Below are positions 41,712 through 56,689 of a stretch of DNA of 64,000 bases, one piece after another. Positions within the stretch are counted from its first letter, which is position 1. Every line of letters begins with the position of its first letter. The stretch spans positions 293,804 to 357,803 of the forward strand of contig VXAI01000083.1 of the NCBI GenBank assembly GCA_013399305.1, in the 5' to 3' direction. Below the pieces are notes generated by a model, which worked only from the letters and a program-made list of their open reading frames with translations, was not told the origin of the DNA and ran no database searches. The DNA is from Rostratula benghalensis. Lineage: Eukaryota > Chordata > Aves > Charadriiformes > Rostratulidae. The translations under genes and the position numbers were made by a program.

Positions 41712-44700
41712 ACATGAGTAATAACGCAAACCAATTTGCTTGCTTTGTAACCTTGAATCTCATGCCTCAGGGTGGAAGTTAACTATCTCCAGGACTCCAG
41801 AGGGAATATTTTCCCTCTGATCTTTCAGCAATGCAGATGTTATGATGCATATCACAGAGGTATTCTCCTTCTTGAACATCAATTACAGATTACAGCTGTT
41901 TGAGGCATTGGTGTATTTTGGTATATACCTTGTACTAGGTCACATTGACGCAATTTCATTAATATAATCAACAGAGCTACACTATCTGGGCAGAGCTTGA
42001 TTAACTACTAGCATTGATGATTGAGCAATGAAATTTTTACAAGTACGCTTCTAAATACCAGATTAAAATCAGTGCAGCAGCTCCAAAGATGGGTTGGTTT
42101 CTGCAGTGCAACTTGCACCTGAGATAGCTTTTTACTAATAGTGCAGTACTAGGAGTTGCTTTATCAACTACTTCCTTGGCTTTGATTCCAAACTCTCGAG
42201 CTTTAACTGATTGTGATCTTAGTCGTGATGCTTCTCCCTTTGTGGCTGCTGCCCTTCCTTAATGCAAGTCATCTAAAATGAAATGGCAAATTCTTCTCTG
42301 GACAGGAGAGGTGGGCTGGCCTCCTAGGCATTTGCATCAGCTTTGCAAACAGAGAGAGAAACTTCACTCATCACCTGCTACATGAAATCCTTTTCAAAGC
42401 ACAGACTGCTAGAGGGGTCCATTTTATTAAGACTAGAAATTCTTTTGGAAACAGAGTCACAAATGCCCTGACACATGAAAAATGTATGTAATTTCATCTG
42501 ATGAGACAGCTAACACTCAGATGGGAGAGAAGCACTTTGTCTGGGCTAGGTAATAGCCAACGAATAGCACATGTGTGACTTCTCCCTGTGCTAGAAGATT
42601 TCTAAGTCCAGAAGTGATCATCACATGTTAACAGGACTCATTCAGTAGGAACCATTCAGTTCCCTGCTTGAGCAGAATATCTGTATTTCTGTGGAACTGA
42701 AGCATACAAGCTCTTCATCTGAGCAGCGCCTTATTCTGCTTATTTGGTGAAACTAATTGATAGGTCACAAAATGGAGTATTTAGCTAATTAAGATATGGG
42801 CAATCCATCAGCTAGACAAAAAGCAAAAGAAAATTTCCATACCAGAAAATACCCTAATGCTAAAGGACAATTGAACATGCCTGATGAATTTCTGGTCACT
42901 CCAGAGTATTACTCATTCAGCCAATCACAGAAAAAAGGACCTAATTTTTTTTTACTACATCTCTTCATATACTCACTGGACAAACTAACAGAATACAACT
43001 TCAGAATACAAGACAGCACAGGGGAAGAGAAGTGGAGTATGTACAGAAGACATTAGCTTTCACAGGTCATTTCTGAAAAGCAGAAATGAATGCAGACACC
43101 ACTTACAAAGGAAGGTGCAGAAAGCAGAAGATGGGTACTGGGCTGTCAGTGATGAAATAGCCTCATTTTTTTTGCAGAAAAACACCTTCGTATTGTACAC
43201 CATGATAAGAAAGAAGCTCAAACACAAATAGGACAGTAAATCTATACAACATTTGCAAAGTCTGCTTCAGACTACCGTGTTCAAAATATCTGAATGCAAG
43301 TTCATCCACAGTTTCAAATTCTGTTTTCTAATTTGGTTTATTAATGACACGGGGCAGAAACTGTCATCACGTGTTTACCAAGTAGCCAGTGCTCTTAGGA
43401 ATCCAGACTCATTTGGCAGATTAGATCTAAGTAAGAGAAAGAATCTACCAAAATAACTGTTTTCCAACACGATCCACAGATCAGATAAAATTTGATCCTG
43501 CCTATGTATACATTAATTATATATTACACATCTCAACACAGCCGCAGTTGCATTCATGACTCCAAGTGCTGAATTTGATCCACTACAGTATTTATGTAAT
43601 GCACCGAATTCTTTGACCTATACCACTTCCTATATGGCCATGGAAGTTCAGAAGTTAAATCTCTATTGTAATTCTCTGTCATAACTCATTTTGGGTCAAC
43701 GATTTGAAACCCCTTTTGAGATCAGGTGTCCCTCAAGAGGTAATGATATGCTCCAAGAAGGAAAGGAGCTTGAGTACAGACAGACAAGGCACAAGGCATG
43801 AGAAATATGTGCAAGATCAAGTTAAATAAACCATTTGATCACGAGATACTAATTTAGTAGTTTCAACAGGACCATATTTCTACAGACAACCCAAGATCTA
43901 AAGAACCAAAATTTTCTTAAAAAAACCCTAACCTCGCTGTTGCTTTGAGTGTTAAATTTATTCAAACACCCCCCTATCTGGCTGTCAATAAACTGCTTTC
44001 TCACTTCAAATGCAGCAGGTCTGCAGTGCATAGAAATGCAATTATTTACACACCGCTGTCACTGCCACTACTGTCTGTACTTCTAAAGCATCTTGATTAC
44101 TCTACTGATGAGCGCCATGGAAATGCCTATAAATAAAATAATCATCTCCCCTCATTACGTTACAGCTCATGGACTCAGGAAGGATGATTTTCCTTTGTAC
44201 ATTCCTTTGTAAATTTTATCCTTAGGAACCCCTAATGGCAAACGCTGCACCCACAGCAGAAGCTTCTAGTTCTAGCTTCAACACTAAGAACACACACAGG
44301 TGGAAAATTTCAAATACACTTAAGATTTTAAAAAAACAAAAATTGAAGGAAACCTTCCAATAAAAAAAAAAGCTTTGGTGAGCCAGGTTTGCTATTCAGC
44401 AAGTTTCAACAGTAATTGATGCCACAAACAAATATCAAACATTCCATTATTATCAAATTACAAAATCTCACTCTTTTCCATAACTGCAATACTGCATGTA
44501 CATTTGTGTACAGTGAAACTCCTGGTGGTGTTGTCTCTAACACACAATGAAACATCACATTTCATAAAATGGTCAATTATAAAGCCAGCAAGTGAAGTCA
44601 AATGCGATATCTGAAACCCCATTTCTGCAACAAAAAGCAATGGTCAAGTAGTCAGGTTGCCCCATTCAAACAGTGCTGAATTAAGGCACCCGTCACTATA

Positions 44701-45263
44701 CAGGTATCAGAGCCTGACATGAGGAAAACAAGGTTGCCCTTTATTTATTTATTCACAAAGACTTATGTATGGTGTGCTGTCCACTGTGGACAACACTTTG
44801 CAGTAGGAATTGCTAAATTACATAACTCTTTGTGCCCCTTGTTCAGCTGTTGCCCCATGAAAGGCAGGCACTCTAATGAGAAATTGCACTCTACCCCACA
44901 GCAGCAGTACTCTAGCAATCTGTAACTTTAGATCCAGCAGCGTTTTCCAAATCCTCATTTAGGAATTGACACAATTTCATAGGATGGCCCAGTGACCGAG
45001 GCACAAGCTCAATTCAGTTTATGGGCTGATTTGGTCTTGCCCTCCAGTCAAAGGTGGAGGGGAAACAGCACTTCCTCCTGTAACTAGCTAAAAGGTGGAG
45101 AAGAGAATGGTTTGATGGAAGCTCCTGGGGCATCCCTATTTCTGCACACTGTCCAAAGCAACAAAATGCTGGCTATTCTCAAAGAATAGAGGCAATTTAC
45201 AGGTTCAGATTAAGATCCTCATTCACAACTGTGAGAGCAACAGAACTCTGTGTCAGCATGAGT

Positions 45264-45302
45264 AGGCAACTGCTTTCTTTGCAGTTGCCTGCTAGCAACT
45301 GC
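45264..45302. repeat. Three-armed inverted repeat (alternative hairpins)
   Basis: Arm 1 is aggcaactgc (45264-45273), arm 2 is its exact complement gcagttgcct (45281-45290) after a 7-nt loop, and arm 3 is gcaactgc (45295-45302). Arm 2 can pair with either neighbour, so two hairpins exclude each other. Each arm also contains a CAACTG/CAGTTG E-box or Myb-like core. Confidence 0.8.
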
Positions 45303-46589
45303 AGTAAAGCTGCTGTAATTCAAAATGCATAGTCTTGTCCTGCATAGGATTTCCTCAGTGAGGATGGATCATTTGACTCTCCTTCCTCTTCCCCCAGCCA
45401 TGTCCAAGGTTTCCAGTACTTCACTCCTTGTATCATTGCTGATTTACAGCATGCTACTCTATCTATGGAGAGTCTAGCCAAAAAGTCATCCAGTTGTGTA
45501 AACTATACATTTTATGAAGAAAAAGTACTGGGTTGAGACAAGTGGAAAAGAAAAGCTCTAAAGGGTAGATGAGATTTTTGTATATTTGAAGAATGAAGCA
45601 GCCACTAACTAATGTGCTTTCAGCTCCCTGAACTTTGACTGTGCAGGACACTTCATGAGCCTGCAGTTGGGGTTGGAAAGATGAAGGATGATCATTTTCA
45701 TATGTAAAGTCTGCATGTTAGTTGGATGCATTGCCTAGGATTGGCACAGTATTTAAAGTGCCAGTATTTGAATAATTTTCTCCAGAAATAGGAAAGAGAG
45801 TTAATTTAAAGCAGTAGCATCAATCCTTAGAATAGCCAGCGTCCAACACCCACACAAGAGTTGTGCTGCCTTACTCCAGAATCTCGAGAAAGAAAAACAG
45901 TGCCAAAAATAAAATCATCCCTCAGTTACAGAAGACACAGAACTGTTAAATCAAGCTTGGATTTTTCCTTGAGGAATCTAGCTCTTCCCAGTCCCCAAAG
46001 ATATTGTCCACATTCCTTTAAAGGTTTTCATAAATATAGGAGTATGAAATGGCTTATTGCTATGTAGCTGCTAACAAGAGACAGATGTTTCCTTCAGTTC
46101 CAGGAAAATGTAGATCTGTAGCACATTATGATGACCCACTAATTATTTTTGACCCGAATCCCTTTCTGCATGTTATCTCTTCATGCATTTAGTCAAGAAA
46201 ATGCAACACAGTTCCATTTTCCTGCTAATTACTGAGCTAGACAGAAGAGCATGCTTGGATCAATTACTTTATTTTAGCAAGCAAGGAAAGCCAAGCAACA
46301 CATTTTCACTTAGTGATTCCAAAGCTTGAGAGTTCTTGCAATTGCTTCAAAGCCAAATCAAGTGGTGGCTGTGAGCCGAACTCCCCATGTTATTTATTTA
46401 GCTAGTCCGGAAGACACGCACTTCACGCTGGCGTGCAGGACGGAGCATCTGTTTCATTCAGAGGGCTGGCTACATTCTTTACTTGATATTAATAACAGCG
46501 AAAATTTAGTAACTCAACCACTGGCATGAGAAGTCTGACTTCTGAGAGAACAGATGGCAGTGATCATCTCAGGTTAATTTTAGGCTTCA

Positions 46590-47030
<441 letters not shown>

Positions 47031-50009
47031 TTATACGGTTATTCCCATAAGTATTTCTGCTGGAAAACAGACACTCTACATGCCCCCCATTAATCATGTA
47101 AATAATTTATAACTGTTTTCATTAGCACTTCCATGAAAGCTTGTTATTAAAATGTTTTGGCTTGTTTTAATTCTATATTTATGCTTATTTAAAATATGAC
47201 CAGGGCTTCCCCAAAGCAAGCAAGTCAGCCATAGTTTGCATCAGCAAATCCATACTACCACTCAGTCACATGAACCAGGGGTTGAAAAGGATTGAGAGTT
47301 ATAAAGGTATTTAGGTAAGATGCAACTAAGGTCTCTAAAAGCTCCTAAAAAACAAATTCATTTAATCACCTGCATTATTTTGTAAATTTGCCAAGTTCTT
47401 TTGCATCTTTACAGACTTAGCTACTACTTTAGTCTGTCACCCCATACGAAGAGGATATCAACATTCACCCAGAAAGTACTTTTTGTGTCATGCCTGAAAA
47501 GTAATGAAAATCTGATACTGAAAATTCTCTACCAAAACCAGCTTTGATAAATCTAGCAGGCATAACAAATATGATTTATTATAGTGTCAGCAGTTTATTA
47601 GAGGACAGACCTAGCAGCAGCTGAAATAAAACACTACACCAAATACCACTGCTTGCTTTCACATATGGCTGGTACCAACCAAAAATATATTAAATCCAAA
47701 TTTAGACATAGAAGAGTTACAGTCTTGTTAGTAATTCACGAAAAAACCCTTCCCTATCCCATCCAAAATTAGTTTCAAGCTTTGTCTTAATTTACAGGAT
47801 CCTATCTAAGGTTTTAAGAGAACCTTAAAGGATTTGTAGGATCTTCTTTTGCCCCTGCAAATCCGATGGATGCTAGATGAGTTATTACTAGAATCAGACA
47901 GTAAAACAGCATCCCTAAGGAAATGTTGCTGTCTGGTCTGAAATGACTCAGGCTGCTGAGCACTTGAGGATGTACTGAAAAAAGAGTCTGTCATTGCTAG
48001 AGGAAGAAGCTTTTGTCTTGCCATTAGATAAAAGTTTAATAGGAACGGAAGGTGTAACATGGGTATCTGCATGATCTTACAGAGTTTCTTTCAGTGTTTT
48101 ATTGGTCTGATCTTACAGAATTCATTTCTTTAAATATAGTGATAGGTTAGAAATCAAAATATAGATTTAGTTATTTTGAATACAAAAAAACCCAAACAAC
48201 CTTCTTCATATAAACAGACTGGCTGTATTTCCTTATCTCCTCCCTACTGCAAACTCCAGTACCTGGACATCTTTGAACCCAACCTCTGAAGCTGGCTTTC
48301 GTTACAGGATTCTTAGGACAGGATTTCACATCCAATTCGCAAAGGCATAAATATGGATTTCCACATAGTCCACTAATTTCCACAGAATTTTATGGTCCAG
48401 GCATACAACTTACCCAGTATAGTGTTCATATAGCCACTCTTCTGCTGACTAAACTGAATTTTTGATGGAAGCACTGAGGCAATCCCTTCATAGAACATAT
48501 GGTGAGACCACTAACAGTTACACCATAAACAGAAGGCTTTATAGGCTGAAAACAATGGTCTGTGTAGGATTTATGTCCTTATTACTGCTACAGGCTTGCT
48601 GTCACAAGCAGATATAGAAAAGATGCAGGATGCTAACTTTTTTTTAACAGCAACTTTGTACCCAGCTTGCCAAAAAGTGTTGTGTACTCATGGTGCTTGC
48701 ACCAACTTTAGCTTTTTTCCATCTCCCTAGCTGAACAAAATGACCATTATCAACAGAGAGCAGATATTCTGCTTTCCCTTCTGAAGACAGGACAGAAACA
48801 GAAGGGAGAAGAAAGCTAACAAGGTTCACAATAAATGTTGTCAGCTGGGCATTTTATCAACTAGCGTACCCCAAACTAATGCAGTAAGATCACCAAGAGG
48901 TTCTGCTGGCTTGGACAAACATTACAGATCTATATTTGAAACATGTATGCTGTCAGCAAAACCCCTCAATAAACTGACCATGTAGTACCAATAGCTGAAG
49001 TTCCTTAATGTCTTACAATTCTGGAAACGACAACAGAAGCTTAAAGATACACCACAGAGTACCATACATTATAAATAATTCCCTTTGGATATATTGATTG
49101 TTTTCCAGAAGCACTGAATACTTTAAATCTTTCTGATTAATAAGTGATAAATTGTGGTTTATTCATCTGCTGCAGCCAAGCAAGACCCAGCACAGAGCAG
49201 ACCCAGCTTCACAACTGAGTGTGAAGTGCAGCAAGGGGAGTTTGAAATGGTCTCAGGGAATTAGCCCTTCTAAGCACCTGAGCCCTCCCCAAGCTCCTAA
49301 TCCCTGGGCGCCAAAGACTTTGTAAGCGTGCTCAACAGAACTGTAGCATTATCCCTCACGAAACGGGATTTCTGTGTTTAACTGCAGTACTAGGAATAAG
49401 TGGTTTGATTTGTCTTCTCACTCCTGCCCCAGACTTCCCTGTGGAAGCTGCTGACCTCACCTGCACCTCTGCTTCCCTACCTGAGAAACAGAAGTGGCAA
49501 TATCTGCCACTGAAGTGTTGCAAAAGGCTTGACTTTCATCCGTGTTTACATCATACTTTGGGACAGAAGATGCCACAATGGAAGAAAGCATATATTTGTG
49601 CTGTGTTCTATAAACACATGTGGTGTTGGAGCATATTTTCTGTTCATAAGTTCCGTGTTTTAAAGTAAGTGGAAGAAATTATTGGTCTCTTTAGTAGAGT
49701 ACTATTAATCTCAGTTCCAGCTGAATCGTTGGGAATTCTTCACTGCACACCATGGCTGCCCAGTGAATTTACACCAACATAAACCGAAGGCAATAGGGGC
49801 ATGAAGGCAATACTCTGTTCCTAGGCTTTGTTTCCACAAGTGTGGTATTAGGTAGTTGTGCATTTATAGATACAGGCCTTTCAAATTAAGCTCACAGTCA
49901 CAAGTGGAAAATGTAATCTGCCCTTTCTCGCTTTGTTTCATTTAACCCAAACCCTATGAAATATTTTATTGAATTCTAAAACTGGACAAAAATTTGCTTG
50001 GGATGACAC

Positions 50010-50035
50010 TTCAGAATAGCAGTTCAGAATAGCAG
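50010..50035 (+). repeat. 13-bp tandem duplication
   Basis: ttcagaatagcag occurs twice with no spacer and no mismatch, suggesting recent slippage. Confidence 0.9.
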
Positions 50036-50929
50036 CTCTTCTCAGCCTCATTTCTGTAGTTATAGCAGTATAGCTCCAGGAAAGAGCAGCTTTTCTTTCC
50101 TTCTTTACTGACCTAAAGATATAACCTGAAGCTTTGACTTAAGTCACTTCAACTGATTTCTTCCCAAACTCATTTTTTTGCCTTCAAATAATAGCAAAAT
50201 TATCATTCGAGTTCCTCAGTAAGGCATATGGTACATTCCTTTTACCATTTGCCAGCCAGAAGCACATGCTATTTCACCTCCCACAGCTGAGTTTTACCCA
50301 AGCCTTACCATGAGGTGGAAGCAGGATCATGCAAGCATGGGCTGAAGGACTGTGAACTTTCCAGCTTTTAATAGGTGTACCGTGGCCAGAAGATCATAAG
50401 AGAGAAAACTCATGGAGAATAGTGCTATCATAGAAAGAAGGGTGGTTTCTCAGTTTCTCTGCTACATCTATCTATGTTGAGCTTATAATGAGAAGTCAAG
50501 GTGTACAACTGTGCTAGTCAGAGAAATATAGCTGACAGAAACAGCATGGTTGCAGATGATGTGAACAGCCTAACAGAAGGATAGGGGAGGAACTGGATAT
50601 TGTATTTTGTCAAAAGCAACAGAAATAATTCCAAGAAGTATATTGCTCCCCACACCTAAGTATAAAAAGCTGTGCACAAATATCTTCAGGAATACATTTT
50701 AGACAGCAAGCAGCTGTGTATGTGTGCAGAAATCCAACTATAAGCTATGAGAAAATATGATGAACAGTCATGTAATGACTTCCAAATAAAACCCCACATG
50801 GGAGCCCCAAAGAGCTCATGCTTTGGGGGTGGGAAGCTTTTGTAAGAGCGAGAAGCATCACCTTGACAAGACCCAATCTGCTGCTGAACATCACACTATG
50901 ACTCCAACAACAGCGGTGATAAAGACAAC

Positions 50930-50943
50930 TTTTTTTTTTTTTT
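50930..50943 (+). repeat. Poly-T run (T14)
   Basis: Homopolymer within the intron. Confidence 0.9.
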
Positions 50944-53161
50944 AGTGCAGTGGCAGGTCAGTGCGCAAGATGTCCCTTCTGTGCTGTGAAGCCAAAGCTT
51001 CACAGGATGATGTGCATTTGTCATCATGCCAGTGTGCTCCGGAGGTGTCACAATTTCTATCATGCTGCCAAACCAGCTGAGGCACTTATTCCTTCTACCC
51101 TACCCTTAGCGATGGATGGACTGACTGTAGACCTTTGTCCTTAGGTCATGATCAGCATATTTGCCCTTTGAAGCCTCGGTTTGTATCATGCTGAATTATT
51201 CTGGCATTACACATTACTGTGTCACCAGTTTGATAGAAGCACAGGCGATTACTCAGCTCCTAAAGCAAGGATGGTCTCAGCAAAGATAAGGTTTGCCCTA
51301 GAGGAGGATTCTTTAAGAAACTCTAAGCTAATCCTTCAACCCTCTTACAGCAGCTCCTGGTGACAATACGAAAAACGACTCGCAGACCAAGTTCCTTTCT
51401 CAGCATGCACCAGCAAGTTTTCAAGTCTAATGAACTGCGGGCAGAAGTCTTGCAAGAAAAATCAGGAAAGCTGGACTGAGGCCATTTTGAAAGTGTTATT
51501 CCAAAAACAGTCTCTGTGGGCTGCAGTCAATTATTTTGGTTTTTAGCTCTGCTGTCGCAAAGTTGAGATATTGCTACTGTGCCCAGCTTTCATCTTTCAT
51601 GGGATTCACTATGACTTCAATTAAAATTAAGTACACTTAACACCTTGCAGAGTTCATTACATAGTGAAACTAAAGGCCTGCTTTTACAAATGTGTGAACT
51701 TCTTGCTACTTTATGCATTAAAATGGATCTTCCTCTGCCTACTCCATCATGGCAAAATGAACACTGGAAGAGCTTCCTTCCTTTGGCTCTTCCACAGGAA
51801 GCTCTCCCATGAGAGAGAAGAACCTCTTGTTCTGCTGGAAAAAAAATTAAAGAAATGTGTGAATGCCAAACCTTCAAAATCACTGAATTCCCAGTTCTGA
51901 CACCAGTTCTGCTGTTGCAGCCAGGAAGATCCAATAAAATAGAAACATAAGAATAAGGTTTGTTATGTAGGATGCAATTAGCCAAGCTATCAGGACAACA
52001 GCTATAGAAAACAATGCCACAGGTTAGCAAGACTTCAATATTGGACTACCTAAGTTTCAATTTTCCAGGAGAACTGGAACACGCACACATTGGACGGAGA
52101 TTTCAATTTACTTCCCATAAACTCCTTTCTCCAAGCACACACAAGGATCTGTAGAGCTCCAGGGAGGAGCCCCTCCCATGACTATGTTTAAACGCTCCTG
52201 GACAAGACTTAGGAAAAGATTCCCCAGAGCACAACAGGATACAAAAAGCTTGGAAACACTTTCTGGAATATTCCTTACAACCTAAAGAAAGTTTGGAATA
52301 AAACCCTACCAAGCAAAATAAAATCCTAATTCAGCTTTTTCTAATGTTGAATCTGAGGCAAGAACAAATTTTAGGTAAGTAGTCCCGCACAGGACAAGGG
52401 CAGAAATCCACCCTCAGATGGGCTCTCCAACCACAACACAAGGGGCCCTGTGCCCTGCCTAACAGCCTGAGCATATCAGGAGCTGAGAAGGGAAGAGGTC
52501 TACAAGCTTCAGCTAAATGTTGAGTCCCTCAAGTTCTGCTTTTATTCTATGTCTGCATTTCTGCCTTTACCAACCATGTCTAATCCATGTTATATTTGTA
52601 TTTGATGGGTTTATTTCCACATGTATTTCAGATCCTGACCTTACAAAGCAAAGTACGGTTAATTCACATGAGATCAGCCACTGACTGGAAGCAGGTCCAA
52701 AGTCTACTTATGATAAAAAAACTTGAAATATGCAAGTACCTCCAAACCACAGACCAACCCCCAAAAAAGGCTCAGGAAGGTAACAAAAGCACCTGAACAA
52801 GAAAGCTCAGAGCTCTGACTTCCATCTTTGTCTCATTTATGGACTAAGTGCAAACAAGCTGGACTGCTTTTCTGCATCTCAGTTCCTCATCAGTACTAAC
52901 TACTTCTTCCACCTTGATGTATTCAGACCATAATCTCCCTGGGCAGGAGCTCTCTACTTACACATGTAAATGGTGCCTTGCAGAGTAGGATGCCCCATTT
53001 GGTTGGTGCCTCTAAATCCATTTTGACAAATGTCTAAGCTTTACAAGTGGGGAATTTGGCCTCTGGGGAAGTGTCATCCTGCCCCACAGAGGAAATAAAC
53101 CAGTCTCCACCAGCACAGAGGTGAACTTGGAGCTGCAACAGTTTTGGCAGCCAGGAGTCTG

Positions 53162-53223
53162 NNNNNNNNNNNNNNNNNNNNNNNNNNNNNNNNNNNNNNN
53201 NNNNNNNNNNNNNNNNNNNNNNN
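53162..53223. other. Assembly gap (62 N)
   Basis: Short gap in the intron after the first coding exon. Flanks are unique sequence. Confidence 0.99.
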
Positions 53224-53649
53224 AAAACTTTTGTTCCACAAAGAGCTCATCTGTGGGACAACAGGGACACCAAGTTGCAACTGATTTTGGAACACATGGC
53301 CAAGAATGGCATTTCTTAGGCCATCTTTGCTGCTGAAGTCAATATGTAACGTGAGCTTCCACCTTTATCCAGCCCATCATTCCAAGAAAAAGAGCAATCA
53401 GAGCTGAGTCGGGGAGAAGTTGCCATCTTGTCACAATGTGTCTACAGAACATAGGGGCTCAAGGTGAACCAAGCAACAAGCCACCCTGTCCAGATGTCAA
53501 AGGCAAGTAGATTTCAGTAGCAACTTAGATGACAATGTGAGCTGTTCTAATACCAACTTGAGCAAGGCTAGAAAAGATGGCATTTGATTTTTTTAGTATC
53601 TTTCATACTCAAGTTTTCTCACAACACAAGGCACAGGGTTAACTGTTAC

Positions 53650-54014
53650 AACAGTTGGAGAAGGCTGAGGGGAGACCTTATTAATGCTTACAAGTGTCAG
53701 AGGGGTGGGTTGCAGGAGGATGGAGCCAGACTCTCTTCAGTGGTTCCCAGTGACAGGACAAGGGACAGTGGGCACAAGCTGGAACAAAGGAAGTTCCATT
53801 CAAATATAAGGAAAAACTTCTTTCTGGTGAGGGTGACAGAGCCCTGGAACAGGCTGCCCAGGGAGGTTGTGGAGTCCCCCTTTTCTGGAGACTTTCAAGA
53901 CCCACTTGGATGCAGTCCTGAGAAATGTGCTCTGAGCGATCTGCTTTAGCAGGGGAGTTGGACTGGATGATCTCTAGAGGTCCCTTCCAACTCTGGCACT
54001 TCTGTGATGCTGTG
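53650..54014 (+). mobile_element. CR1 LINE, 3' fragment (copy E)
   Basis: It encodes [28 protein letters not shown] and NRLPREVVESP in the plus orientation. The frame breaks just after VESP, where an extra base in a T run (near 53880-53884) shifts it. The 3' UTR follows and it ends at cacttctgtgatgctgtg. It lies in the opposite orientation to DCX. Confidence 0.93.
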
Positions 54015-56689
54015 AACAGGGGTTCACCACTAATCTGTAAAGGCAGCTTCATATACTGACTTCCTAAAGCCTTGGTCAGCAGAACTAATTATAATATGAA
54101 AGGGAATAAAGATCATCTGGAGCTCTTTTCCAAAGGATTCACTTATTGACTAAAAGAACCATGACAGACAGTAGCATTGCACTTGGGCCCGATACCCACT
54201 CCTGACTCAGTGAAGGAAGTGCACAAGTGGGAGATGCTGTCAGCAATTTACCTGTAGTCAGGATCAGCTGTAACAGTAATAGGATGCTGTACTTCATTAA
54301 ACCAACATATTGATTAAGGAGAAGTAGTCCTAATCAAGGCAGCATGTACATTATTTACAAATACATTAAAAACGAATGCTGAAAGTACAGTCAAGATTAA
54401 GACAGTAAGTACAGTGATGGAAGATGGCCATTATGAGTGAAAGGAGGAAGAACAAAAATTATTGACAGGTGGATTTTGAGAGAAGATCATTGGGAGACAT
54501 GGACATAGCTCTCTGATACAGTAGGCAGCATGGAAAAAGCAGATAATGACAGGTGGGGTAGAACTCAGCAAGCAGCAAAAAGTACTTATGTGACAGAGTC
54601 CTGATAGGCTTCCAGAATGTCAGGCATTAGGGTTCAGTACAGGAAAGACCAAAGAGGCACATCCCAACTGGCAGCTAGGACAGATGTAATCAAAGAGACA
54701 CTTCACGTGTTCCCTCTTGGAAAGACTGGGAAGTAAAGCAACCATCCAGAGCCTTATGAGAACAACCTTGAATGCCAGGCAAGAAAAGAGTACCCAGTCT
54801 GAGTCCGGAGATCAAAAGGCTTATTTGCAAGACCCATTTAGTTAGCAGCCCACCAAGTGCGTTTTGGTCACCTGAAACACCTGTCTCAAAAATATTGTTA
54901 TTGTGCAATACTGTTCTCTACTCTCCAGAAGTACAGTCAGACTACATCATTTACACACATTTTCAATCACACAGAAGTAACCAAGTACTTAAACCGTGAT
55001 GTGAAATACTGTCAGTAACTCACCAGCTTTTGCAATTAGACTCTCTGATGACTTCTTTGCCTAGGTTCGACTTGTTTATTGTAAATTACAGTAATAGATT
55101 ACTCACATTATAGCAACTGGAACTAGTATTAGTTACTTTCAGTGTCCAACCAGAAAGTTAATATAAAAACATATACTGTTTGTGTACTGGTTTAGTATGT
55201 CCCAGAGCAGTTATTCTGAGTTGTTTTTCCATGCATGTACCTAGCACACAGTTATACAAACACCCAAGCTTATTGCATAGTTTACCACAACAGTAATGTC
55301 TTTCCCAGGTTGCTTTTCTACAACAGATACATACGTCATCTGTAGAAATATGGGAATATTGTTATCATTAAACTGTCAATGGCAGTATGCAAATCTACTG
55401 TTGCATTTTCAGACACTGGATTTCTTTGTTTTCACTCTGCTCAGATTGTATTTTCCTGGATGATGTTCTGCTGGGGACACAGCCACACAGCCAATCCTAC
55501 TTTTGTTTTAGTGTCACTTCTTTGGTTTCCAGATATCATTTCAGTAGAACAAAGCCAGAATCAAAATGCCAGCCCCTCATGCCTGAACCTTAACCAGTAA
55601 AAAAATATTTTCAAGAACTAGGTACCTTCTAATCTGCAGCAAAGCCCAATGTACAGCATGTATAACAACTAAAGGTTGTTTAACTTCATTGACATAAAGC
55701 TGGAAGAATATAAGAGGAAGATGTGTATAAAAGGAGAATAAAGAACTGCAGTTTCTCCTGTGGAGTTATTCCTGAAGATTTACATAAAACCTAGGACAAG
55801 CAAGACTGAGAGCTGCCATTAGAAAAAGGTTGTGTCTATATTAAGAGAAGAAAATGAAACATGGCAGAATCTCTAAAATTAAGGGAGGCCACACCTCCAT
55901 TTGACAGCTGTAACTGAGCTGAGAATAACTCCACTAGGACTGCGTCATCTCTCTCAAAGGCAGCAATTTCTTCATAAAACCCCTTTATGGAAACCAATAT
56001 TTATTCTGTGTGCTTTTTCCCACAAAATATTTTTGGGCAATGAGTATCCCACTTGACAGATAAGGAATTCTAGGGAGAGATGCTTTAGTCAAGGTCACAC
56101 AATGACTCACTGCTGAGGCTGCCCCTGCAGTTCACTAGCTCACACACTCACAGTTATTGTCTTTTACTAAATGCAAAAAGCCTTATGGATTTTATATAGT
56201 CACCAAATCAGCCAGTCATCTGCTTGGAGGAAAACATCGGGCGATAGGGAAGAGCAATTTCCCTCTTACAACAGAGCAATCAGGATATTCCAGGTCCAAA
56301 CAAAGAACGGAATATCTGAATTGTTCAGGGAAAAGACAAGCAAGGTGGCTGCGGATGTCTTCTGTGCACCCCACTTTGTCTGTGCTGCCAGAAGAGCTTG
56401 CCCATAGCCATAGATTTGGCAAGGAGGCAGGACTGGCCATGTCGCGGTTTCATACTGGGGGTCCTCCTGACACTCCCAGAGAAAGACAGCACCCATGGCG
56501 ACAGCCCACTGCTGCAGAGGGAGCTGCCCAGGCACAGACAAGGCTGGCAGCTGAGCTCCATGGGAGCAAGACTGTTCCCAGGCCACCCCTTCCAGACACA
56601 AGGATTGGTTTTGGACTCATCCTTCATCCCATAGTCCAAGTGACACTTGGAGTAATGTGCACAGACACCCTCTCTAAATAGAGAGATAT

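Noticed and set aside
45661..45700. ggggttggaaagatgaaggatgatc as a CR1 3' end
   Set aside because: Resembles the CR1 tail for only a few bases; neither the upstream ORF2 end nor the terminal repeat is present.
53012..53336. Frames spanning the 62-N gap
   Set aside because: Gap artefact.
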